Source of the DNA: a bacterium
GTDB lineage: Bacteria > Planctomycetota > Planctomycetia > Isosphaerales > Isosphaeraceae
Reading direction: 5' to 3'
NCBI GenBank assembly: GCA_016125085.1
Contig: WGMM01000024.1
Span: forward strand, 1 to 64,000
DNA length: 64,000 bases
Shown here: positions 15,988 to 24,147 of the stretch, piece after piece
Numbering within the stretch: position 1 is the first letter of the stretch
How the letters are laid out: the number at the start of each line of letters is the position of its first letter
The notes under the pieces: generated by a model
Told to the model about the DNA's origin: nothing
Database searches by the model: none
The model's input: only the letters and a program-made list of their open reading frames with translations
Program-made: the position numbers and the translations under genes

Positions 15988-16736
15988 GGCGTCCCCCACT
16001 TGGAGCGAAAGTAGTTTTCGATCAGGGTAATTTCGCTGCCAGATAGAGGGCGGTCATAGAACAGGATTTCACCCGTATATGCTCGCCAGACCTGATTTCC
16101 CTGACAGAGGATCTGAATCGAGTCGCCATCCGATGAGTACGTTCCCGCTGCCGGTGATGTGCCGGTTGTCGCGACGCCATTGACGTTGGCGTCAAAAACC
16201 GCTGTTCCAAGATTCAGCCTTGCCCAAAGCCGGGTTACGACTCCATTCGTGATCGTGGTCGTAACGGTCGAATCTGCCGTGCCTGCTGATTTCCGCACGG
16301 CGACATTGTTTGACGATACTTGAGTGGTGAATCTTCGGTCCGTGTTGTTCGATCCGTAATAGCAGTTGAACGGGCCAGATGCGACCGCCGATCCGGCCAC
16401 TTGCCTGAAAACGCTGAAAAGCGTTGCGCCCGTTTTATTGTTGAGCATGTTCGTGTTAAGCAACACTAGTCGCTTCACCACAGCGAAATCAGACGAAAGC
16501 ACCGGACGCCCGTTGATCGAATTTGCGTCCGAGCCTGTCAAATAGGCCGGGCGATCGCCTGATATAGATTGAGCCACATTTCGCCCGTTGTCGCTCTTGT
16601 CGTTCCACTGGCTGACGTTTCCTGACCCGTCCAGCGTGATCGATGCGCCGTCGGTCGCGTCCAGCCACAGCTGGAGCCCTGAGATATTTCGGGGGCTGAA
16701 TCGGCTCGCGAGGAGCGGAATGTGGGACCCATTCAT
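15984..16736 (-). CDS. LamG / concanavalin A-like virion protein
   Basis: A 250-residue protein started at ATG 16736 (TGATG overlap with the previous stop); longer in-frame readings upstream are Cys/Arg-rich and overlap the previous gene. It has the LamG-like pattern used by many phage and bacterial surface proteins: I-S-G-L-Q-L-W-L-D-A, then V-S-Q-W-N-D-K-S-D-N-G, and the C-terminal G-E-I-L-F-Y-D-R-P-L-S with E-N-Y-F-R-S-K-W-G. Such domains bind carbohydrate. A decoration protein on the capsid is suggested by its place between portal and capsid genes. Confidence 0.75.
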   Translation of the reverse strand: MNGSHIPLLASRFSPRNISGLQLWLDATDGASITLDGSGNVSQWNDKSDNGRNVAQSISGDRPAYLTGSDANSINGRPVLSSDFAVVKRLVLLNTNMLNNKTGATLFSVFRQVAGSAVASGPFNCYYGSNNTDRRFTTQVSSNNVAVRKSAGTADSTVTTTITNGVVTRLWARLNLGTAVFDANVNGVATTGTSPAAGTYSSDGDSIQILCQGNQVWRAYTGEILFYDRPLSGSEITLIENYFRSKWGTP

Positions 16737-17590
16737 CAGAACAGATGGACCTCTGGGTATGCCACGAAGATTTCCGCGATCGACGCATGGTTGGGAGTGT
16801 ACGTGCCCGCAGCCGACGGTGAGAGCGTCAGAGCTCCATAGATCGTCGTCCCCGATGGGATGACGAAATTTTGCTCGCTGCCGTCGTTCGGATACCCGCC
16901 GATTCCGACACATCCATCCGTAAACGCACGGTTCAGCGTGACATCCCACGCACCCAGGTAAGACGAGACGCCGCTCGCTGAGAATGCAGCGTTATCACCA
17001 GACGCGAATGTCGGTTGAGCGGTCCAGAGATGAATCCGGAACGTCGGGAGGGTTGCGGGAAGCGATGTCCGCGAGCACGTCAGCATGATCCGGCGGATAA
17101 ATCCAGAAGAGCGACCGACGTCCCACGAGAATGGAGTGACCGATCCGGCTGTCGCAGAGTTCGCGATGATGTCCCCGAGCGAATATGGGGTTCCTCCCGA
17201 GAGCGTTGCGATCGTCAGTGAGTTCGATGCCGGGCGAATGACTCGCCCCGCAGTGTTGACCGGATTCGTCGTCCCGACATCCGATCCGCCGACCTGAATA
17301 CCGAACTTGCCGACGACTGCCGAACCTGCACCGAGCGTGACGTTCGGAAGCGACGTGACGACGACCGTGCCGATGGCTGCCGAACCTGCCGCAAGACCGA
17401 CATTTCCGATCAGATTCGACCCGGCAGGAATCGATCCCGTCTGGGCGACGGGGAGCGGATTTCCCGAGCTGACGATATCGCTACCGGAATAGACGTGGAC
17501 TACGTTCGACTTCGTGCCACCGGCAAGCTCAATGGCACGAATTGTGATCGGATCGCCATCGGCGTCCTTGATGTTGTAATTGCCTGCCAT
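16736..17590 (-). CDS. Phage structural / decoration protein, Gly/Ser/Ala-rich
   Basis: A 284-residue protein started at ATG 17590 (TAATG overlap). The first ~120 residues contain loose repeats around V-x-V-x-x-G-S-A-x-x-G (NVGLAAGSAAIGTVVVTSLP, then TLGAGSAVVGKFG). The second half is beta-rich. No signal peptide, no enzyme motif. Composition and operon with the LamG gene suggest a surface or fibre protein. Family not recognised. Confidence 0.65.
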   Translation of the reverse strand: MAGNYNIKDADGDPITIRAIELAGGTKSNVVHVYSGSDIVSSGNPLPVAQTGSIPAGSNLIGNVGLAAGSAAIGTVVVTSLPNVTLGAGSAVVGKFGIQVGGSDVGTTNPVNTAGRVIRPASNSLTIATLSGGTPYSLGDIIANSATAGSVTPFSWDVGRSSGFIRRIMLTCSRTSLPATLPTFRIHLWTAQPTFASGDNAAFSASGVSSYLGAWDVTLNRAFTDGCVGIGGYPNDGSEQNFVIPSGTTIYGALTLSPSAAGTYTPNHASIAEIFVAYPEVHLF

Positions 17591-17733
17591 TAGTTCAAGC
17601 ACCCCGCGTACATAGAATTGCGTGCGTCAGAGAAGTCGAGGGAAGGCGTGTAACCGTCGGGCGGAATCGGCGGAGCTGGCGTGATCGCACCGCCCCACAA
17701 AAACCAGAGGTGTCGCTTGATCGCAGCGCTCAT
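17590..17733 (-). CDS. Small phage protein (47 residues)
   Basis: Started at ATG 17733, coupled by ATGA to the 78-residue gene upstream. It reads MSAAIKRHLWFLWGGAITPA and is rich in proline in the middle, ending SMYAGCLN. The longer in-frame reading upstream is Arg/His-rich and overlaps the previous gene. Short and of unknown role, but well embedded in the gene chain. Confidence 0.5.
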   Translation of the reverse strand: MSAAIKRHLWFLWGGAITPAPPIPPDGYTPSLDFSDARNSMYAGCLN

Positions 17734-17966
17734 GATTGCGTCCGCTGATAGGGTGCCGTGCCGCTGGCGACCTTGGCGTAGACGTCCTTCGTGCCGTCCG
17801 TGGGGTATGGCACGTTGGCGGACCACGAGGATTGTTCGCCCGAAGCCGCCGCAGGGTCATTCGCCAGGATCATGGCCGAAGTGCAGGTCAGAGTGACCGG
17901 CGTACCGGCCTCTGCGATCTTTTGAAAGCTCGTCGTCAGCGTTCCGTTCCCAGTTCCCAGCGGCAT
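17730..17966 (-). CDS. Small phage head protein, beta-rich
   Basis: A 78-residue protein directly after the portal gene (eight-base gap). Beta-strand-like composition (GNGTLTTSFQKIAEAGTPVT, then KDVYAKVASGTAPY) and no membrane segment resemble small decoration or head-fibre proteins. Function inferred from neighbours only. Confidence 0.55.
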   Translation of the reverse strand: MPLGTGNGTLTTSFQKIAEAGTPVTLTCTSAMILANDPAAASGEQSSWSANVPYPTDGTKDVYAKVASGTAPYQRTQS

Positions 17967-17974
17967 GGCTCACC

Positions 17975-19237
17975 TCATGGTCCAGTTGGCCCCGGCGCAG
18001 CGGCCGTGGCGGGAATGCGAATGGCGTCGGCGCCTTCCTGGTCGGTCGGGTCCATGCCGATCTCGGCCCGGAACTCGTTCGGTGAAATCCCGCCGGCGGC
18101 CAGGTCGTCACGCGCCCGCTTGTGCACGGCGTCGGTGTCCTCCCGCAGCTCCTCGAGGTCGTCGTAGATCCAGACCACTTCGTGCGTGTCCACCGAAAGA
18201 CCGCCGTCCGTATCGGGCAGCAGGTCCATTTCGAGAGCTTCCTTGAGCACGTCGTGAAAGCCCACGACGCCCGTCAGGAACGTGCCCTGCTTCGCTTCCC
18301 GCAGATTGCTGTAGGTCTTGCCAGGGTCCGGCAGGCCGAGCACCATCAGGGCCGTGTTCAGGTTCGCGGCCACCCGCGCTTGTGCCCCCAAAGTGAGCTT
18401 GTCCAGGGCCATCCGCTCCGGCGTCGATCCCAGCTCGTCGACCCCCACGCTGGCACCCACCACGAGCACAGACCCACGCTTCGATCCGGTCGTGGCCGCT
18501 GTGGCGTCCTTCGTGATCCGGTCGACGACGTCATCACCGAGGAAGTCGTTCGAGTCCTTCTTCGAGATGACGATGCCCACGACGCCCCCATTCTCGAGGA
18601 CGTCGGCCGTGTATTTGGCTTCTTCCCGCAGGGTCCGGAGATCGTCGTAGAAGCCCGCCCACTGGTCTTCGCCCTTCTCAGGGCATTCCGGGTCAGAGCC
18701 CAGCGAAATCCAGATATAGTTCTCGCGAACCAGGTCGATCGAGCCCTGCCGCCAGAATCGCGTCTCTTTCCGCCATGTAAGGCTCGAGACATCCACCGGC
18801 TCGAGTCGCTCCACGCGGCTCGTGGCCGGGTTCCGCACCTTCTTCACCACCGCGTTGCCCTTGCCGCGGATCCAGAGGTCCGTGAGGATCCGGTGGATCA
18901 GCTTCGTCGGCCGCGATCGGTTCCAGATCTGGCACAGCTCGGCTTCGGTATCCGGCTCGGCCGGATCGCCCGTCACCCTGGGGCGAACGGCGATCGGCGC
19001 CTTGTGTGCGTTCGATGCAAGCCATTTGATCGCCAGACGGATCACACCCACCTGGGCAGGATCCCCCGGGGTTTGAGTCCCGGAGCGGGCGATCGCCACG
19101 CCCATTTCGTCGAGGCTCAGTGTCCGCCAAGCGCCCGATTCCGTCCCCTGGTACCAGTTCTTCCGCTCATGGAGCGGCATGGTCCCAGCGTACGAAACCA
19201 GCGTGGAAATCGCGTCATGCGCTTGCGGAGCTGCCAT
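17975..19237 (-). CDS. Portal protein (HK97 family)
   Basis: A 420-residue protein if started at ATG 19237 (23-base overlap with the terminase gene); the longer reading adds an Arg-rich stretch inside the terminase gene. It shows the HK97-type portal pattern: A-I-K-W-L-A-S-N in the N-terminal helix region, I-L-T-D-L-W-I-R-G-K-G-N-A, later A-R-V-A-A-N-L-N-T-A-L-M-V-L-G-L-P and a C-terminal helix with D-L-A-A-G-G-I-S-P-N-E-F-R-A-E-I-G-M. It forms the dodecameric DNA gate at one capsid vertex. Confidence 0.88.
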   Translation of the reverse strand: MAAPQAHDAISTLVSYAGTMPLHERKNWYQGTESGAWRTLSLDEMGVAIARSGTQTPGDPAQVGVIRLAIKWLASNAHKAPIAVRPRVTGDPAEPDTEAELCQIWNRSRPTKLIHRILTDLWIRGKGNAVVKKVRNPATSRVERLEPVDVSSLTWRKETRFWRQGSIDLVRENYIWISLGSDPECPEKGEDQWAGFYDDLRTLREEAKYTADVLENGGVVGIVISKKDSNDFLGDDVVDRITKDATAATTGSKRGSVLVVGASVGVDELGSTPERMALDKLTLGAQARVAANLNTALMVLGLPDPGKTYSNLREAKQGTFLTGVVGFHDVLKEALEMDLLPDTDGGLSVDTHEVVWIYDDLEELREDTDAVHKRARDDLAAGGISPNEFRAEIGMDPTDQEGADAIRIPATAAAPGPTGP

Positions 19238-20438
19238 ACGAAACGCCCCCGGACGCCCGGAAAAGCCAATTGTGGGCGAGGCTTGCGGCGTCGACCTGGT
19301 CGTCCGTCTCGCCATCCTCCACACCCGTAAAGTCTACCGCTTCACCGATGAATTCCGCAATTGAGGAATTACTCAAAATCGCCACACGGCCCGCGGCAGC
19401 TGATCTGGCCAGCGGCATCGCCCTGGTGAGCTTCGACGTCGTCGATGGGACGTCGATTACCTGCTGCACACCTGAAAGGCTCACGCGAACGTAGTGGTTC
19501 ACCCGCTTTCCGCTCGAGCCACCTTCCTGTTCGAGGATCACGGGCACGTTCGGGCCGTCGCTGATCGAAGTGGCCTTGATGATCGCGTCGACATCGCCCG
19601 GCCCCCACTGCCCGCGAACGATATCCACGATGAGGAACACGTCGATTCTCGGGTAGTAGTGCATTCGCAGGCCGACCGTCCAGTCACCTCCGCCGGCCGT
19701 CGTCGCACAGTCCCAAGCACGGCAGGCGATGTATCGCTCGTTCGGAAGCTCGCCCATGAGCCTGAACATGGTCCCCAGGAACACCGTGCCACCGGCGTCG
19801 ACGAACTCACCGAACGCCTCCTGTCGAACCCATGAGAGATCGCCCAGCGATTCGACCGAGTCCGCGAATCCCTCGAGGTTGTAATGGTTTGCCCTGGACG
19901 TGCTCGTGACGTAGTTGAGATCCCCGCTGGCCACGAGATCCTTGTAGATCCAGTGCCGTTTCCCCTTGGGCGTCGTCGTGATCCAGCCCACCCCCGGAGA
20001 TTTCCGCAGACGGCCCCCCATGATTCGCCATGTCTCAGGCTTCACGAAGCTCGCTTCATCGATCCAGAACCACCCGAGGTTCGGCCCCCGCAGCTTGTTC
20101 GGGTCGTGAGCTGACGCATAGTGCACGATCCGCCCGCCGGCCAGCTCGAGATACCGGTCTTTCTTCGATTCGCCCTTGAGAATCCCCGTGCCCCGCAGAG
20201 CGTCGCGCAATGCCGGCAGCGTCGTCTTGGCCATCATCGGGTAATCGGGCGAGACGATCATGCCCACCGAGCCCGGAGGCATCGTCAGGCACTTGATCGC
20301 CCCCGCGAACGTCTTGCCGGACCCAACGCCACCGATGAACCCGGTGTACTTTCCGGAGAGATTCCAAAACTCGACCTGCCGGTCCAGCGGCGGCCGGGAG
20401 AAGCCCAGCACGGCACGCTTCGCCTTCGCCCTAAGCAT
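19215..20438 (-). CDS. terL: Terminase large subunit
   Basis: A 407-residue DNA-packaging motor. Walker A is G-G-V-G-S-G-K-T at residues 36-43, Walker B L-G-W-F-W-I-D-E-A at 121-129, the coupling motif T-T-T-P at ~154-157, and the RNase H-like nuclease begins at A-W-D-C (Asp243) with a second acidic cluster D-D-Q-V-D near 383. All key residues are present, so both ATPase and nuclease should work. It overlaps the small subunit gene by eight bases and the portal gene by 23. Confidence 0.93.
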   Translation of the reverse strand: MLRAKAKRAVLGFSRPPLDRQVEFWNLSGKYTGFIGGVGSGKTFAGAIKCLTMPPGSVGMIVSPDYPMMAKTTLPALRDALRGTGILKGESKKDRYLELAGGRIVHYASAHDPNKLRGPNLGWFWIDEASFVKPETWRIMGGRLRKSPGVGWITTTPKGKRHWIYKDLVASGDLNYVTSTSRANHYNLEGFADSVESLGDLSWVRQEAFGEFVDAGGTVFLGTMFRLMGELPNERYIACRAWDCATTAGGGDWTVGLRMHYYPRIDVFLIVDIVRGQWGPGDVDAIIKATSISDGPNVPVILEQEGGSSGKRVNHYVRVSLSGVQQVIDVPSTTSKLTRAMPLARSAAAGRVAILSNSSIAEFIGEAVDFTGVEDGETDDQVDAASLAHNWLFRASGGVSYGSSASA

Positions 20439-20880
20439 CCGCCTTCGGCTTTCGCTTCGGATTCCGTTTGGCCTTCAGGCCGGCCACGGTCGTCTCGGTC
20501 TTCGCCGGTCCCTTGGCGTGCTCGTTCACGGTCGGGATCCGGATCAGGATCGGCGATTCATCCGCTTCGTCCTTCTTCGGCCTCGGATCCTGAGCATAAG
20601 TGATCTTTGCGTAACGCTTTTTGAACTTGCGTTCCAGGAGCCAGGCGGAGGCTTGCCAGGATTCCGCTGCGGCCGTCGTAATGTTCGCCAGGTGCTGGGC
20701 TTCGAATTCAATCTCAGCCTTTTTTAGGGCGACACTTAGCGACACATCGTCGCGTCTCCAGTTCCGGAAAGCCGTTAGCGAAACACCAGCCCACTCGCAA
20801 GCCCGGGCAATCGTCAAGCCGCTCGAAACCATCTCGAGAACCTTCGCGGCAACGGCTTGACGATCTTTCACCCTGGGCAT
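20431..20880 (-). CDS. terS: Terminase small subunit
   Basis: A 149-residue protein from ATG 20880, chosen over an in-frame TTG because GAGGGA lies six bases before it. The N-terminal ~50 residues carry a helix-turn-helix (V-L-E-M-V-S-S-G-L-T-I-A-R-A-C, then V-S-L-T-A-F-R-N-W-R), the DNA-recognition part of small terminases; a helical oligomerisation region and a Lys/Arg-rich tail follow. It recognises the packaging site and passes DNA to TerL. Confidence 0.85.
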   Translation of the reverse strand: MPRVKDRQAVAAKVLEMVSSGLTIARACEWAGVSLTAFRNWRRDDVSLSVALKKAEIEFEAQHLANITTAAAESWQASAWLLERKFKKRYAKITYAQDPRPKKDEADESPILIRIPTVNEHAKGPAKTETTVAGLKAKRNPKRKPKADA

Positions 20881-20918
20881 GCTCAATCCCTCATTTACTC
20901 AATCGATTCTATCTCGCA

Positions 20919-21176
20919 TCAGCTTCGGCTGCTATTCCTGATCGTTCTGACGTAGCGATACCGATGTTTCGCCGCGTACTGATAGACGTGCACTGGCATA
21001 TCTACAGCGGGAGTCGGGTTCGCCCCATCATCACAACGACAATTCGGATGAACTGGGGGAAGCACTCCGACAGGAGGATCCCGGACATTCGCCGGGATCT
21101 CGATCTCGTGGATCAGCTTCGATACTCGCATTTGCAGGCCGTCTTCAGGGCCTCCGACCAGCTCGACCTCGATCAT
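20919..21176 (-). CDS. Hypothetical phage protein with metal-binding-like residues
   Basis: An 85-residue protein from ATG 21176 (ATGA overlap). It opens MIEVELVGGPEDGLQM, a start found in many small phage proteins, and has V-H-P-N-C-R-C in the middle, a possible metal site, then a Tyr/Arg-rich end. The full family is not recognised. It is the last gene before the terminase genes. Confidence 0.55.
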   Translation of the reverse strand: MIEVELVGGPEDGLQMRVSKLIHEIEIPANVRDPPVGVLPPVHPNCRCDDGANPTPAVDMPVHVYQYAAKHRYRYVRTIRNSSRS

Positions 21177-21442
21177 TCCTGCCCCTTCCATCCGCACGCA
21201 CGCCGGAACATTTCGATTCGATCCAGCATCACCGAACCAAGCTCAAACCTGAATTCCTCGACTTCGCAAAGTGCGTCTCGTTCTCTTTGGAGTTCGGCCT
21301 CGATGGCTTCGACTTTTCCGGAACGGCGTTTTGCTTCGGAATCAAGAAGCGTGCATGCGTCATCGATCCGCCCCTCCCGAATCGCATCGACCACGTCGTC
21401 CAGCCGCCCGACCGCGTTGGGGATGATTTGTTCGTCACTCAT
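21173..21442 (-). CDS. Hypothetical helical phage protein
   Basis: An 89-residue protein from ATG 21442, overlapping the previous stop by eight bases. Almost wholly helical (RLDDVVDAIREGRIDDACTL, then EAIEAELQRERDALCEVEEF), with a C-terminal Cys. No domain recognised. Part of a chain of small overlapping early genes. Confidence 0.55.
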   Translation of the reverse strand: MSDEQIIPNAVGRLDDVVDAIREGRIDDACTLLDSEAKRRSGKVEAIEAELQRERDALCEVEEFRFELGSVMLDRIEMFRRACGWKGQE

Positions 21443-21686
21443 GGTTTGCCTCAAATTTGATTTCCTTGGGGTTCAACGGATCAAGTTCTCCGGGCCGAAA
21501 TGATTCCCAGTCCGCAAGATCGAATAGCGATAGCTCGGAATGACATGATGGATGAAGCCGCCGCGTGCGGCATGGTCCGCCCTCGTACCATGTCACCATC
21601 GTCCGATAGTATTGACCACGATTGATCATTCCGTTGCATGCCCAGCAAGGGCCGGGAGAACGGCACGTGTGAAGCCGATCACTCAT
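21435..21686 (-). CDS. Small zinc-ribbon-like phage protein
   Basis: An 83-residue protein from ATG 21686 (ATGA overlap). Cys/His spacing C-x4-P-C-W-A-C near the start and a later C-R-T-R-R-L-H-P-S-C-H suggest a treble-clef or zinc-ribbon; a Trp/Tyr-rich hinge joins them. Proteins of this look are common among phage early genes. Function unknown. Confidence 0.6.
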   Translation of the reverse strand: MSDRLHTCRSPGPCWACNGMINRGQYYRTMVTWYEGGPCRTRRLHPSCHSELSLFDLADWESFRPGELDPLNPKEIKFEANHE

Positions 21687-21910
21687 TCGTCGCCTCCTTT
21701 CCGCTTGTTCCACCGCTTGATTGATTCCAAGCGGCATTTGTCTTCCACTTCATTCGTTTCATACTCGCCGAATCTCACAGACACAAAAATCCCGCATACT
21801 ACGCATCCGGTTTTGTACGCAAAACCATAGCAACCAATGGGAAGGGAATCTCGGTGCGTCGAAGCAGGACAGCCGCAGAACGGGCAGGGTTTAAGGGTGT
21901 CGTCACTCAT
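21683..21910 (-). CDS. Lar-like zinc-ribbon protein
   Basis: A 75-residue protein from ATG 21910. It starts M-S-D-D-T-L-K-P-C-P-F-C-G, followed by a second C-V-V-C pair and ends with S-I-K-R-W-N-K-R, the pattern of the Lar (restriction alleviation) family and of related phage zinc ribbons. Lar in Rac prophage modulates type I restriction. Many look-alikes have no proven role, so anti-restriction is a possibility, not a conclusion. Confidence 0.65.
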   Translation of the reverse strand: MSDDTLKPCPFCGCPASTHRDSLPIGCYGFAYKTGCVVCGIFVSVRFGEYETNEVEDKCRLESIKRWNKRKGGDE

Positions 21911-22166
21911 TTGTCGCCTCGCTTTCCAGTTCTTTGATTCGTGCTTCAATTGCAATCGTCCCGTGCCCACCCGGCGTGTATCCTGCGGTGCGAATCGTTC
22001 GCAGCAGGGCCAACGCCCGCCGCAGCACCTTGACCTCGCGAGCCTCCACCACCAACCCCGCGTCGATGGCGGCGTTGAGGATGGCGGGAATGTCGTATTC
22101 TTCCATTGCATCGTTAATTTTCTTTGCGAGATCTTCGCTGATCTCTTCCGGCCTGATCGTCCCCAT
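21903..22166 (-). CDS. Hypothetical helical phage protein
   Basis: An 87-residue protein from ATG 22166, sharing one base with the previous stop (TGATG) and with GGGGAGGAAG in front. Mostly helical (EEISEDLAKKINDAMEEYDI, then VLRRALALLRTIRTAG). No domain recognised. In the early gene chain between the Lar-like and small membrane genes. Confidence 0.55.
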   Translation of the reverse strand: MGTIRPEEISEDLAKKINDAMEEYDIPAILNAAIDAGLVVEAREVKVLRRALALLRTIRTAGYTPGGHGTIAIEARIKELESEATNE

Positions 22167-22387
22167 CACTTCCTCCCCTCAACTCGATCCATCACCAGGG
22201 CCAGCGCGAACACCGCCACGACGAACGCGAACGAGGCCCAAGTGTCGTTTTCTGTCCAAACTCCACCGGAACGATGGCCCATAAAGGCCGCTGGCGTGCC
22301 CGTGGTTGCGATCTCGCTGGCGTGGTGGATAGATTCCACCATCCGGGCGTCAATCGTCGCTCCTGCGCAAAATTTGGACGTTTTCAT
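22166..22387 (-). CDS. Small phage membrane protein, C-terminal span
   Basis: A 73-residue protein from ATG 22387 (ATGA overlap). Residues ~50-66 form a membrane helix (ASFAFVVAVFALALVMD) followed by a short basic end, so it looks tail-anchored. The N-terminal part has His and Ser/Thr residues but no motif. Early-region membrane proteins can mediate superinfection exclusion; that is only one option. Confidence 0.5.
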   Translation of the reverse strand: MKTSKFCAGATIDARMVESIHHASEIATTGTPAAFMGHRSGGVWTENDTWASFAFVVAVFALALVMDRVEGRK

Positions 22388-22596
22388 GATTTCGCCCCCG
22401 GCTGCATGGGTGGCGTGATGCCGGACTGTGCCGCCTGAGTCCGGCCCGACCGCTCCAGGTCGATCCCGGAGTTCACCACGTGCATCTCGGAATAGGTCAG
22501 CAGTTGCCCGGATCTCGCCAGAACGCTCGTGATCACGCCGCGATGGGCCTTTACGGACTCGATCAGTTGCAGGAAAGTGCTTTCGTCGATGTGCAT
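22384..22596 (-). CDS. Hypothetical small phage protein
   Basis: A 70-residue protein from ATG 22596, preceded by TGAGGAGTGGAG. It reads MHIDESTFLQLIESVKAHRG and is helical in its first half. No recognised family. Coupled to the membrane protein that follows. Confidence 0.5.
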   Translation of the reverse strand: MHIDESTFLQLIESVKAHRGVITSVLARSGQLLTYSEMHVVNSGIDLERSGRTQAAQSGITPPMQPGAKS

Positions 22597-22607
22597 CACT
22601 CCACTCC

Positions 22608-23051
22608 TCAGTTCTCAAGCTCACGAACGACGACCCGGATGAACTCCGAGTCGGCATAAACCTTCCGCACCGGACCGTCGACCACCTGAGAGTCGTCGGA
22701 CCACACGATCCCCGTTAGAGCGTCCTCGGTCGACTTCAGGCAGTTCGTCCGGTCCCCGTTTCGCGTCGTCGGCCAGCGGGGAGCTGACTCCTTCAGCACG
22801 CCGGCATTCCGGCCCGTCCCAAAGTGCCCCTTTGGCCGAACGAACCCGAATTCCAGAGACAGCCACACCGGACGCTCCGTGATCTTCCACCCTTGCTCCG
22901 TCACCGCGCGGCTCGCGAAAAGCCGGATGGTCGCCACATAGGCCGCTTTGCCCTTGTGGGCGTCGAACATCTTCCCGTTGCGTCCGATCGCCTTCCGGTT
23001 GGAAGTCGCCAGGGCCTTCGCCGGGATCTCGAATGCCAGCGTCTGATTCAT
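22608..23051 (-). CDS. rusA: RusA-like Holliday junction resolvase
   Basis: A 147-residue protein from ATG 23051, chosen for the AAAGGGG in front. It has the RusA order: an N-terminal strand with A-T-S-N-R-K, a central K-G-K-A-A-Y, then N-C-L-K-S-T-E-D-A-L-T-G-I-V-W-S-D-D-S-Q-V with the acidic residues that bind metal, and a C-terminal strand. RusA cuts four-way junctions made during phage recombination and replication. It accompanies the RecT/YqaJ pair. Confidence 0.8.
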   Translation of the reverse strand: MNQTLAFEIPAKALATSNRKAIGRNGKMFDAHKGKAAYVATIRLFASRAVTEQGWKITERPVWLSLEFGFVRPKGHFGTGRNAGVLKESAPRWPTTRNGDRTNCLKSTEDALTGIVWSDDSQVVDGPVRKVYADSEFIRVVVRELEN

Positions 23052-23074
23052 CTGCTGACCCCTTTCGCTCCGAA

Positions 23075-23365
23075 TCACTTGATCCTCCGCAGATTCTCGC
23101 CAAGCTCCTGGGGGGGATATCCTTGGCCCAGCTCCTGGGCTTCGCCGTCAATCGCCCGCGAATCCTGCTCTCTGACCTCGGGAGAAACGTACTGGTTGGC
23201 CTTCAGGCGTTCGATGTGAAACGCCCGCTGGGCTTCGTAGACCTCGCGGCCACCGACCCCGTTGAAGTTGTCGTATCTGGCGTCCCAGGCTTGCATCGCC
23301 TGCTGGATCAGAAGCCCGGAAGCCAGACTTGCGGCCACCATCGCCGCGGCAGGAACTTTTTTCAT
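23075..23365 (-). CDS. Small exported or membrane-anchored phage protein
   Basis: A 96-residue protein; ATG 23365 is preferred (GGGAG eight bases upstream) over ATG 23380. Residues 1-22 (MKKVPAAAMVAASLASGLLI) look like a signal anchor. The rest is polar and helical with an R-R-I-K end. No domain recognised. Confidence 0.5.
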   Translation of the reverse strand: MKKVPAAAMVAASLASGLLIQQAMQAWDARYDNFNGVGGREVYEAQRAFHIERLKANQYVSPEVREQDSRAIDGEAQELGQGYPPQELGENLRRIK

Positions 23366-23370
23366 CGCGT

Positions 23371-24147
23371 TCACTCCCATTCGTTCCGTTCGTCCCCGTT
23401 CGCATAAACCGCCAGTGCCATCGCCTCGGGGTTGAGCTGCGGCGGCGGGGTGGATTTGCTCTTGCGGCCGGCCAGCAAAGCGCGGGCCTCATCCACGGTC
23501 TGAGGCGGATTCGGCTGAACCGTCCGGGCCGTCGCCGTGCCCGATCCCACCTGCCGGGCCATTGACCGCACCGATTCGCGATACTGCCGCATCTGCTCCG
23601 CTTCGCTGGCGTCCGGGTCCACGCCGAACCGCACGAGGTTCGATCCCGCACGGGCCGAATCCTCCCGCCGTTTGGTGGATGCCTTCGCTTTCAGGTCCGG
23701 CCGGTTCGCCAGGCAGAGGTTCTTCCGTTCGTTCGCTCCCCAGAGGAACTGCCCCCGGCCGCAGTCGCAGTAGATCGCCCGGTTCGAGACTTCGCCCGTC
23801 TTTCCCCCTGGGAGCGGCAGGACCACGATGCCCCCATGGCAAAGTTCGCAGCCCGCGAAGTCGTCGGCCCTCACCGTCTGCACCGGCTCGCCCTCCGAGG
23901 CCGCCTGGATTTCGACGATCAGGGCATCGACCATCTTCGAGCCGGTCGTCGGCGTCTTCTCAATCCGCTCGTACAGGCTCGACAGTGCGTCGACTTCGGC
24001 GGGGACTCCGAACTTCCGGCACGCATGCAGCACTCGCTTCGCATGCAGCACGCCGGCCTCGGTGTTGAAGTCGATTCGGGCTGAATCGTAGATGTTGAAC
24101 AGATCCTGAAGTTCGCTCAGGGCATCAGCCATGTCCGTCGGTGTCAT
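23371..24147 (-). CDS. Phage replication-region protein with zinc-ribbon-like cysteines
   Basis: A 258-residue protein from ATG 24147 (ATGA overlap with the initiator gene); the longer in-frame upstream reading overlaps that gene and is low-complexity. It has a helical N-terminal half, then C-E-L-C-H-G-G at ~residue 100 paired with C-D-C-G-R-G at ~126, forming a likely zinc ribbon, and a basic helical C-terminal part. Its place right after the initiator suggests a helicase loader or replication partner, but no ATPase motif is present. Confidence 0.55.
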   Translation of the reverse strand: MTPTDMADALSELQDLFNIYDSARIDFNTEAGVLHAKRVLHACRKFGVPAEVDALSSLYERIEKTPTTGSKMVDALIVEIQAASEGEPVQTVRADDFAGCELCHGGIVVLPLPGGKTGEVSNRAIYCDCGRGQFLWGANERKNLCLANRPDLKAKASTKRREDSARAGSNLVRFGVDPDASEAEQMRQYRESVRSMARQVGSGTATARTVQPNPPQTVDEARALLAGRKSKSTPPPQLNPEAMALAVYANGDERNEWE

